DNA of 64,000 nt from Rhabdophis nuchalis (Eukaryota > Chordata > Lepidosauria > Squamata > Natricidae), in the NCBI GenBank assembly GCA_039707465.1, contig CM077644.1:196203962-196267961 (forward strand). Reading direction: 5' to 3'. Below the pieces are notes generated by a model. It was not told where the DNA came from. It did not search any database and was given only the letters and a program-made list of their open reading frames with translations. Both the position numbers and the translations under genes were made by a program. Below are positions 39,501 to 51,500 of this stretch, in pieces. The stretch's first letter is position 1. The number at the start of each line of letters is the position of its first letter.

Positions 39501-42500
39501 CAACACAGAAACATCTAACATTTTTAGATATTTTTAAATATTAAAGAACCAAATATTTACCTTGGCTGTTTTCCTAGCTGTATGACAGTCTTATGTAGCA
39601 AAGAGTCTTGCGAGGACTGAGTAATATCCTACCAGCAGGGAAAGTATTTTTGGTTAATTACTGATGCAACATACAAAACAAAAATCAGAGCCAAGAGACC
39701 CTGCAATGGTCCTATAATGAGAGTTGGTGACATTGGCTCTGACATTTTACATGTCTAAATTCCAAATCTTCGGTTTAAATTCTAGTCAGATTTTATCTGT
39801 GCTAAGTGAGCAACAATGTTGCTGGACAATATTCCAGACAAGATTCAATCTTCTTCCTCAGGAATGAGAAAACCTGTTCAGTTGGATAAAGGGAGACTCA
39901 CACCCAAAGATTTATGTGAGATGCTAAACGAATCCATTGTGCCCAAAGTAACGCAAGAGAAATACAGTCAATGTCTAACCAAACAAGGATATTTGAAACT
40001 GAGACAGTCACAAAGTGTAATTTATTTGTAATTTTGACTGAAGAGCTTATTTCAGATTTTATTTTCAGATCGTATGTTGAGTGGAAATGCCACTTTTAGT
40101 AGTTAACAATACAACTCCCATGCAGCACCAAAGTTTCCAGAATATTTCCTGTTTTACCTCAGATAGTTTTTCAAAGCAAAATAAACATTTCCTTTCATTA
40201 ACACCTTTCTTTCCTATGAACAAGTATTAAACTCACAAAGACATAGAAGTATTTTAAAAAAAATAAAACAGGCAGTTAGAAGCCAGTTTGCTTTAAAGTT
40301 AAGTACTTCAGCTGATCCCCCCCTCCCCCCAAAAGGCTAAGGTGGAAACAGGGAAGTTATGAAAATAGATCGTGGGAGTGTGGCAAGGAATGTTGTGCAT
40401 ATATGCATGTGTCCTATATACATAAAGTTACGGGTTTCAATTCTGCTGTTCTATTTCCCGGTTAGAAGACCAGTTCAAGTTTATATTTATATAAAGCTAT
40501 CTTTTCATCAGCACAATTTATGGCTTCTGTTACAGTAACCGTGATCACATTAGCTGCTTTGTGAAACCCACCATTGTAAAGAATGGTGTTGCTGCGTTGT
40601 AACTGTACATTTCCTTGTCCTTCAGAGTAAGAATGTGAGCAGACTCCGTGATGATCTCTTTCAAGTTCATTAATGAGTGAAAAAGCCTGTGAATAAAATA
40701 AATATACCAACTATGAAGACTATTTAAATATTCTGTTAAATTTGCCATAAAGTATTTTTTGTATTAAAATTGACATGCAAGCACTAGACTGCTTAAACTT
40801 AAAACAAGCAAACAATTTTTAGTGATCTAAAACAAGAATTAGATTCACCTTAGAGAATAAAACCTGTCAAGACTCTTTAAGGCTTTTAATCCTCACCTTG
40901 TGCCATAATCTACAACCACCCAATCTTTTGATGTTCCTGTGATAGCATCATGATGCTGAAAAAGTCCCAGATTTCTTCTCGCCTCTGTCAGCAATTTATA
41001 ATAGTCTACTGAAGGAAACATTTTTGTTTTCTCAAACTTTTTGGATTGTACCACAGCCAAAGAATATAGAATTTCTGCAGTTCTGAAATTAAAGAGATTG
41101 CTTATTATAGAATAATTAGCTAAACGAATATATGTTTAAGTGGACATTTGGAATTTTGAGTTACACTTCATACAATCACTCAAGTGCTGTTAGGAAAATA
41201 TTTGAAAGCTCACATGGAAATCTCACACTCATAAAAAAAATCATAGCTTGAAAAACAAAGTCTGGGATGCATTGTATTAAGTATGCATATATCTATATTC
41301 TGGTATCTTAGGCCTTCTATAATATTGTTCAATGGATAAGTGAAGTCACTGGAATTCAGGCAATGTTAACATTTTATAAACAAACAATTCCTTTAAACCT
41401 AAATTTGACTTACTTCATTGGGCTTTTTGGCAAAGTATAAATTTAAGCATTTGTCATCATCATGATTACCATAATCTTTTGGAGTAGATGACACATGAAT
41501 ATCATTTGAAAATCCCAAAATGATGAGGCAACCATTTTCTTTGATTGTCTCTACACTTCTATTTCCTGGGGGGTCATAGCAACTGTATTACTTCTGTATG
41601 TCCACAACTTGATGAAGTAGTAATTTGCTCATGGGAAATACCTTTCTGAATGCTTTGCATGTACTTTTTGACAATTACAAGCTTTGACTCTCCCAGCCAC
41701 AACAGTTTCCTTTCCCTAAGATGTAAGGATTTCTATTGAATGTTGCGAACTTAAAACCTCTCACAATCAGAATTGGAAAAAGTAAAATAAATGGATATTG
41801 TTTACATATCTTTTGGAATTATGTGTTTGAATGTCTTACGCTTTTAAAAATGGGTTTTAAAACCCCACTTTTATAGACTGATTACCTGTAATCATTATAT
41901 CGCCCTAAACTTATTAATGGAGTGTTTTGTTCCACTCTACTGGGCTTGTGAACTATTTCAGGGTTAGCTGCAATGAGAAATGGTATAAATGTACTTTAAA
42001 TTGAACAATTATTTTAAAAACTTAGAATTCATGATGTAATTAAATTAACAAAAACAGTTTTATCAAGTTGCTGAGCACATCAGAGAATATTTAATAGATT
42101 TAACTGCAATTACCCAAGAGATGGAAATGTACTTTCTCCTACAATTTTTAAGCTGGGATCTGAAAAAAACTATTTGACATTAAAGTATTTGTTGCTTGAC
42201 AAAGAGAAGTATTTCATTGTCTGGATAGATTGTTTCTTGAATAGAAGAGAAGCTCCTGAATTACTCCAAGAAACAAATAATAATAAATAATAATAATAAT
42301 AATTTAATTTTATATCCCGCTCTCTCTCCCCAAAGGGACTCGAGGCGGGGCACAGGCAAATTAAAACACAAATAAGGCCACAACAAAATACAAAGTTAAA
42401 AATAAATTAAATTGATCCTGCGCTAAAAACCCATAAACTAAATTAAAACAGCCCCTAAAACCCCTTGCCTTAAAAGAGACTACCCAAGGCCGGCCAGGCG

Positions 42501-45500
42501 AAAAAGATGTGTCTTTAATTTTAAACGGAAGGAGCGGAGGTCCGTAGTTGTCCTAATATCGGGGGGAAGATCGTTCCAGAGGGCTGGGCCCGCCACAGAG
42601 AAGGCCCTTCCCCTGGGCGTCGCCCGCTGACAGAGTCTAGTGGACGGCACCCGGAGAAGTCCCTCTCTGTGGGAGCGAATCGGCCGTGAGGAGGTATGGG
42701 GCAGGATCCGATCCCGCAGGTAACTAGGTCCCGAGCCATGGAGCGCTTTGAAGATGATAACTAACACCTTGAAGCGCACCCGGAAGACGACAGGTAGCCA
42801 GTGCAGCTCGCGCAGGAGCGGTGTTACGTGGGTGAACCTAGAGGTCCCCATTATTGCTCGCGCGGCTGCGTTCTGGACCAACTGAAGCCTCCGGGTGCAC
42901 CTCAAGGGGAGCCCCATGTAGAGAGTTACAATAGTCCAGTCGGGATGTCACGAGCGCATGAGTGACTGTGCGAAGGGCGTCCCGATCCAATAGGGGGCGC
43001 AATTGGCGAACCAGGCGAACCTGGTAAAACGCCCTCCTGGCCACGGCTGTCACATGATCTTCCATGGACAGCCGGGCATCCAGGAGGACGCCCAAATTGC
43101 GCACCCCATCCACAGGGGCAAGATGTTCGCCCCCTATGGCCAGCGATGGAATGAGCTGGTTGAATCGGGCAGCCGGAAACCACAGCCACTCGGTCTTGGT
43201 CGGGTTGAGCCTGAGTCCGTTACTTCCCATCCAGATCCGTACGGCTTCCAGACACTGGCACATCACCGCTACGGCATCGTTGGGGTGGTTTGGGGTAGAA
43301 ATGTACAGCTGTGTATCATCAGCGTACAGGTGGTACTCTACCCCAAAACCACGGATGATCTCACCCAGCGGCTTCATGTATGTGTTGAACAGGAGGGGCG
43401 AGAGGATCGACCCCTGAGGCACCCCACATGCGAGGGGTCTCGCGGTCGACCTCTGCCCCCCTGCCAACACAAATTGCGATCGGCCAGAGAGGTAGGAGGA
43501 GAACCACCGTAAAACGGTGCCTCCCACCCCCAACCCCCCCAGCCGATGCAATAGGATACCATGGTCGATGGTATCGAAAGCTGCCGAGAGGTCTAATAGG
43601 ACCAGGATGGAGGAACAACCCCCATCTCTGGCCCTCCAGAGATCATCAACCAACGCGACCAATGCCGTCTCGGTGCTATGCCCGGGCCGAAAGCCGGACT
43701 GGCGCGGATCTAGATAATCAACTTCCTCCAGGTGACGGGGAAACTGTTGTGCCACCACACTCTCAACAACCTTCGCCAAAAAGGGAAGGTTGGAGACTGG
43801 ACGATAGTTGTTCAGAAGAGCTGGATCCAAAGAGGGCTTCTTAAGGAGGGGCCTCACCATAGCTTCTTTTAGGGAAGCAGGCAAGGAACCCTCACTTAAA
43901 GATGCGTTGACAACCTCTTGGAGCCAGCCTCGTGTCACCTCCCAGGATGCCAGTACAAGCCAGGAGGGACACGGGTCCAATAAACATGTGGTGGCTCGCA
44001 GTCGCCCACGTAGCCTGTCCATATCCTTGGAAGTAACGGAGTCAAACTGCTCCCAAACAAGATCCGCCTCGTGGCAACCCACTGGGCCATGAATGGGGGC
44101 TAGCTCGTTCTGTATCTGAGCGATTTTCTCCTGCAGATAAATCACAAATTCCTCTGCTCTACCCTGTAGCGGGGCTTCCCGCACCCTCTGTTGAAGGAGG
44201 GAGCGGGTCACCCTAAACAGGGCGGCAGGGCGGTTATCTGCGGATGCTATGAGAGTGGCACAATGATGGCGTTTGGCCACTCTCAGCGCCACAATGTAAG
44301 TCCGTAAATGGGCTCTTACCTGTGTCCGGTCAGATTCAGATCGGCTAGACCTCCATCTTCTCTCTAGGCGTCTCTTGTGGCGTTTCATCACCCTCAGCTC
44401 CTCGGTAAACCAAGGAGCCAGGGTGGCTCGCCACCGCGAGAGAGGCCGCAAGGGCGCGACCCGATCCAAGGCTCCCGTGGTCGCAGTATTCCATGCGGCC
44501 ACGAGGTCCTCCATCGGGGCGCAGGTCAGGGGCACAGGAAGTGGCCCAAGCGCCGCCTGGAACCCATCAGGGTCCATCAGGCGCCTGGGGCGGAACCAGA
44601 TTGGTGATTTAGGTTCCGCCTCCCCGCGGAGGGGAGTAGTGGTCGGAAAGTCGAGCCGGAGAAGTGAGTGGTCTGACCATGACAAGGGCGTGATGGCTAT
44701 ATCCCCTATACCCAGATCACTCTTCCATTGGCCAGAGACAAAGATGAGATCCGGTGTATGTCCACCCTCGTGGGTGGGGCCTTGAATTAATTGGGTCAGG
44801 TCCATGGCCGTCATGGAAGCCATGAACTCCCGAGCTACCACGGATGATTCGCCCACCGATGGCAGATTAAAGTCCCCCATGACTAAAAGTCTGGGGGTCT
44901 CAACTGCCACCGTAGCGATCACCTCCAGGAGCTCGGGCAGGGCTGCTGCTACATAGCGGGGAGCCAGGTATACAACCAGCAAGCCCAACTGCCTCCCTAG
45001 GCCCCACTTCACGTAGAGGGACTCACAACCGGTGGTCTGTGGCACAATGGTCTCTCTCGGCTCAAGACCTTCCTTTACTATGACCGCCACCCCACCACCC
45101 CTGCCTAGGGCCCGGGGCTGATGAAAAGCGCGGTAACCTGGTGGGCACATTTCAACGAGGGGAAGACCCCCCTCGTGGCCCAACCAGGTCTCCGCAATTC
45201 CTGCCAGGTCCGGCTCCCCCTCTGACACAAGGTCATGAACGAGAATCAAAAGAAAATTCCAGGATTTTAATGCCAACCAAAAATCATCTATTAGAAAAAG
45301 TATGAGATGTTAACAAAATGAAATAAAATATTGGGGAAAAGAGAGAGACTATGGAAGAAATAGTTCTGGAATAGAAGCACAACATAATAAAAAATAAATA
45401 AAAAAGTTAATTAATTCATCTTATAATATTAGTAACATACCTATTCTATAAATACCACATCTCTCTCTCTCTCTCTCTCTCCCTCCATTATTGCAGTTCA

Positions 45501-48500
45501 AGATATTAATTATGTAAGAACTTTTATAATATTCTACAGTAGTTAACATTTAGGCCACGTTTTGTTGGCTCGGGACCTAGCTATCTGCGGGATCGGATCC
45601 TGCCCCATACATCCTCACGGCCGATTCGCTCCCACAGAGAGGGACTTCTCCGGGTGCCGTCCACTAGACTTTGTCAGCGGGCGACGCCCAGGGGAAGGGC
45701 CTTCTCTGTGGCGGGCCCAGCCCTCTGGAATGACCTTCCCCCCGATATCAGGACAACCACGGACCTCCGCTCCTTCCGCTTAAAATTAAAGACGCACTTT
45801 TTTCGTCTGGCCGGCCTTGGGTAGTCTCTTTTTAGGTCAGGGTTTTTTAGGGGTAATTTTTAGTCTAGTTATGGGTTTTAGCGCAGGATTTATTTAATTT
45901 ATTTTTAACTTTGTATTTTGTATTTGTTTGTGGTCTATTTGTATTTTTAATTGCCTGTGCCCCGCCTCGAGTCCCCTTGGGGAGAGAGAGCGGGATAGAA
46001 ATTAAATTATTATTATTATTATTATTATTATTAATATTCTATTGCAGAATCTATAAGTAATAAATGCTACTGGATTGACATAGAAATATAACAACATAAT
46101 TACAAAAGCATGTGCTACTTGATAGCATAAGAGTATAAATATTCAAAATTACGCTATTTACCTTAAATATGATTCTAGAATTCTATCAAAGCGCTTGTAG
46201 AATGGTCGTGATGTAAAATATCCACTCCAATAATGATGATCTCTGTCTGCATAGGTGAAGAAATCTCCACTCAAAACAGGGAACACTGAATTACCACTCT
46301 TTCCATCCAATTTGCCAGCTTTATGCAGCGCCTCAAAATAATCTGATAGCGTTCCAAACTGAGCCTAAAGCAAATTAAAATGTGGTATCAATTCTCTACC
46401 ATGTGTTCAATTAGAACAGATTTTGTTCTTCAAGCAAACTTTGAAAGATCTACTGTTTCACTCCTGTAGTTGTGATTTTCTCATTGTTGTTCTAGGTTGA
46501 CCTACTTTAGTTTTCCCCCTCGTTTTCTTTTCTCTATACAAAAATAATTTTTTCCATCTCAGTTTCGCTACTATAGCTTGTTAATTCCTCAAGTGAACAG
46601 ATGAGATGGGGAAGACTGATGTATATATTTTGCACGCAAACCATGAATCATCCAAATGTAGAAAATTTGGGGAACATGACACAGATGAAGCAGGAACTTC
46701 TTTCTTTTGACTTGAGGTTCCTACTTAGCATTGGTAGTCAGCTTGTATCTTTAAAATTTTAAAAACTCACAGAAAATCTTGTCTAGTAAAAAATAATATA
46801 TTTTTCCTGATAAAACCTGAAAAATTTTTCTATTACCACTCTTGTGGCTTCCCAAGCAAAGTTAGCTGCTGTAGGAATAGTTTTCATCCCTGATATAATT
46901 TTAGAAGACTTTATTGATCATTACGGTGTATTGCAATTAATTTTATTCATTCATCATTATTTTTCTGAAGATAGCAGAGCAATGCTTAGCATAATAAAGC
47001 AGCAATTTATCTATATTATAAATCTATATACTACTAAAATCCTTGCATCCATTTGATACTTTGTAACCTTCAATTGGGCAAAATGTTGCATTATAGGACA
47101 AAATAATTGTCAAAAATGTACCTCAAAAGAGTTAACTCACAGAAAGCTGGAACCCATTACTCACGAGGTAATGAAATTTGGCAAATTTTTTGGCATTGTA
47201 GCACTGCTGCTGTTCAGTGCAGCTCCCACTGAACCGTTGTCACACGATCCTCATTTTCAATTTTGGCTGACAGCTTCCCCAAAGTCAATAGGGAACATGG
47301 AAGGCAATGATTGCTGATACGCCTATGCTCCTTGCCTTCTTCACACTAGCAAAAAATATTTGCTTGTGTGAAGCTTGCAGGTAGAAAGCATTAAAAGTTA
47401 AGTAAACCTTAAAGATTTGAATGTACTCTTGAATTACATATCAAAAATTTGGAACATCATAATTTTGGATGCAACAAAAGCTGTATATATCTGTGTGTGT
47501 TTAAACAAACTGCAGTTAGTTTACTATCCTATCTTATATTCCCATGTTTTGAAATTCACTTTCTTTGAATATGACATGAGTTTGTCTTAAACCATCATAT
47601 CCATCATATTATTTAAAATGACATCAAAACCTTGAGGAAAAATATGTACAGAATCCCTCTCTTTTGCATAGAAGGAAAAGAAAGAATAAGAGTTGCATAA
47701 ACCTAAACTGAAACAGTGCAGTTCAAAAACTGTGAATAACACTGTGTTATACTTAAGGATAAATAATATGTTTCCTATATGTGATTATAAGAAATTATTG
47801 GAGATGCCACACAGATATGACTAAAATTGTTATGCTCTGGCCAACAACTTCTTATAATTTCAAAGCAACCATCTATAACTAATGATTGAAATCATTGAAG
47901 TCCATAAAAGATTTTTTGTTGTTTTACATAGAACAGAAATGTTTATGAATACAAATTGCTTACAATTCAAAGTTTCCCACATTTCAATTTAATAGCAAAT
48001 CATGAAGCAGTTAATCTAATGACTTTTCATTCAAATCTAAGTCATTTCAAGGTTATATAAATTCTACATACGTCACTTTGTATCTTATATAGTTTCATCA
48101 AGTTTTATAGCTATGAAGTGATGACAAATAATTGTTTTAAAATTTACTATTACCTTCATAAATCTTTACTTTGGGGGATTTGAAAATTAAAATATATACA
48201 GTCTCTGTGTTTAAAGTAAATTCTATTTCCATTCCAGTAAATAAATACGAACTCTGACATCTGGGCACATTCATATTCTTAATAATTGTATGGAAAGCCT
48301 GCACAATACATTCTTCTTTAAAATTTTAAACTGTGGTAGCGAGTCCGACTCTTTTATTAAAGAGTCTGATTTGCTATTTTTTTTTCTTTGAGCTTATTTA
48401 AGATTTGGGGGGGGTTTAGGGAGAAGATCTGATAAATTGTTCTGTTAGCTGAAGTGATTAGTGTAAAATTTTATGAGGTTATTTGAAAGTTGGGTTTACT

Positions 48501-51500
48501 TTTCTTATAGGAAGAAATAAACCACATGACTTAATCATAATGCATATACAGTACAATTCTGTAATGTAAAGAAGTAAAATGTTCTTATTTCTAAGTAAAT
48601 ACAAATAAAGATAAAACTGTAAACCAAAGACTGCAATTCCATATATTATATAATCCCATACAGGATTGCAATCAATTTACAACTTTTTAAGTGGTGATCA
48701 TTAGAAGTTACTACAGCACTGAAAAAAGTGACACAACCATTTTTCACACTTACAACTGGTCACGTGATCAAAATTCGATGCTTAGCAACTAGTTCATATT
48801 TATTATGTTTGCTGTGTCCTGGGTCATGTGATCACCTTTTGCAATTTTCTGACAAGCAAAGTCAATGGGGAAGCTAGATTCAAATTACAATCTTGTTACT
48901 AACTTAACAATTGCAGTGATTCACTTAACAAGTTGTAAAATGGGGCAAAACTCACTTAGCAATTGTTTTGCTTAGCAACAAAAAATTTGGACTCAATTGT
49001 GCTCATAAGTTGAGGGCCATCTGCACAACAAAACAATATATCTCATTAGAACTCAAGGAATCATGTTTTAAAACTTATATATTTATTTGCCACAACAGTC
49101 CAGAAGAAAATGTAAAATAAAATGGGTGTCTTAAAATCATTGCTTCTTACTTTGACATGGAACTCTGGATGAGAATTCATATAATCAAACAACTTCTGAT
49201 AATTCTGATATTGCTGATCCCATTCCAAACTTTCACTATAGCGAAAATCATCTCCTAGTGGAGCCAATAAAATATTGGTACGAAAAAGCTTTGACTTCTT
49301 TCTGTATTGATCTAAAATCATCCATGCCCTTAGAAATAAAAGAATAGATTTGCAAAATTTTACTGATTGAATTGAATTACTAATGTTTTAAAAAAAGATT
49401 TATGCAATCAAATTTGATTTCTGAGTTCATAGTCTGACTATTTAAAATCTGTACCTTCAAATCAAATTTGCAATTCTATGAAGGTTTATCAACATTCATT
49501 TCAATTGATATAAAATGATGAGATCTTTAGCTTATATTTAAACAGTATGATTGAACAGATTTAGAAAATCTGTGTCAATGAAATGGGAACATGCAAAATC
49601 CAGAGCATTCATTAATTTCACCATTTTTAACTGTATCCATTCATCCATCCAATAAAACATTACAGATTATAGTTCCACTCTTCATCTATGGCTAAATTTA
49701 TGCATAGCTAATTATTCTAAAATATCCACAAATTTTCCCAAGTACTCTACAATCAACAAAAACTTATTGAATATTGATTTCTTTTATTTACTAACACTTA
49801 TATCCTACTTCACTCCCAAAATAATAAGTTTAGAGAATCCTCAGTCAGAATCAAAACAGTGAAACAATAATTAAAGTATAAATAGAGCACAATAAATAAT
49901 AAATACAACAACCCCAGGACTCAAGGAACATTCAAAACAAAATAATGAAAAAACAAAAACATTACTACTCTGGTATGCAAACTTGAATGCCTATGCAAAG
50001 AAGGCTTTTCTACATTATTCTGTTTTATCAACCCTGTTGCAATAAACCAAGAGCTTTCCTCACAGAGTATAAAAAGAAACTGCTCTAGGAGCTCTTCAAA
50101 GAATTATGAAGCCCTTCAGTTTCAGAAACTGCTAGAGTTGATCATAGCATAAAACAGAATCCTTCTATTGTTGGTGCAAATGTCCACATAGAAGAGAATA
50201 GTGATTTAATGACTAACAAAGAATTGTCAACTCTTGATTTTGTCCATACAGTACATAGAGTATACACAGTTAAGGTGATTACAAATAGTTTTCAGCTCAT
50301 GAACATAATTTGAGCCCTGAATTACAGTCATAAGTCATGCTGGTCATTAATTGAATTACTAAATGACCACAATTAATTTTAAGACTTTTGTAGGAGTCAT
50401 CAAGTGAATGCTATGGTCACTAAGTGAACTCATTGTACCCAATAGGCAGTTTTCCCCAAAAACTGGATGGAAAGACCAATTTTCAGCAAAAAATATATAT
50501 CATAAATTGTAATCGTGACCATGGAATGCTACAAATATATGTTATAATGCAGAACATAGATATTGAGAGACAGAGACTGGATCATGTTGTCATAATGATC
50601 TACCTAGATCTGGATGCTTACAATTCCATCCGGCTACATCCAGGAGAGAGCGAAGAGCAGTAAAGTAATTATTTTGGTCCCACTGACAGCTGAACAGTTC
50701 TTTACTGCAACACGCTTAAGACTCATCCTGTTTCAGCTGATGGTTTTAAGAATTATATAGCTGAGACCTCTGCTGGGTTTTTTTAAAATAACTTTTCTAT
50801 CTTCTGTGAATTCTTTCATCTTCCATCCTGCTAACATCTTTTTCCACGTGTGTCATTCTTTAAATCTTAAGCATGAGTTGGGGTGAGCTACCTTCTTTTA
50901 CTTAATTTGAAAGCTATTCTGACATCCGATTTTGGCTCATATGCCAGGTAAAATGCTTGAAATAATGTTTTAAAAATCCAAAGTTGTATTAGTGCAAAAA
51001 ACATTTTTGCCTAATTATAAAATGTTCACATTTTATAGTTAGTGCATTATTGCTGTTGTTGATTGATATTTTTATACACTTACCTGTGTTGAACGTTTCC
51101 GGGATGAATAGCTTCTGGAGGAACTCTCCAGGGGCAACTAACTCTTCCTCCAGGAAGTCGCTTAAAATCAAACTGGCAGCAGATTTTAGGATCTGGCCCA
51201 CAGGTATGAGGAATATCATAGCTATAGAAAGGCATCATGTGGCAGAGAATATCTGTATCAGATCCCAAATCTAAAATTAAAATACCAAGATAAATATAAA
51301 AAATAAATTATTTTACCTATATCATAAACCAGACTACTTAGAATCCATATCACCCAAGTTCAAGCCTTAGAGAATTTTTCTTCCATCACCAATTAATTCC
51401 AAAAATACTTTTTTCTCCCCCCACACCTTTTTACTATGAGCCATCTGTCATATAATAAAATATACATTATATGTCTTTCCTCTTAGTCATTCTCAAGGTT

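Larger units (their letters stand above)
31802..39560 (-). other. MAN2A1 long intron (7.8 kb)
   Basis: Holds a Sauria SINE, three TA-type MITEs, the GAAAATAAG MITE, a SINE tail and a DNA-transposon fragment. 35457-37046 and 38366-39560 contain nothing recognised. Confidence 0.6.

Noticed and set aside
43003..44785. Several plus-strand frames of 66-169 codons
   Set aside because: Antisense shadows of the GC-rich LINE reverse transcriptase ORF.
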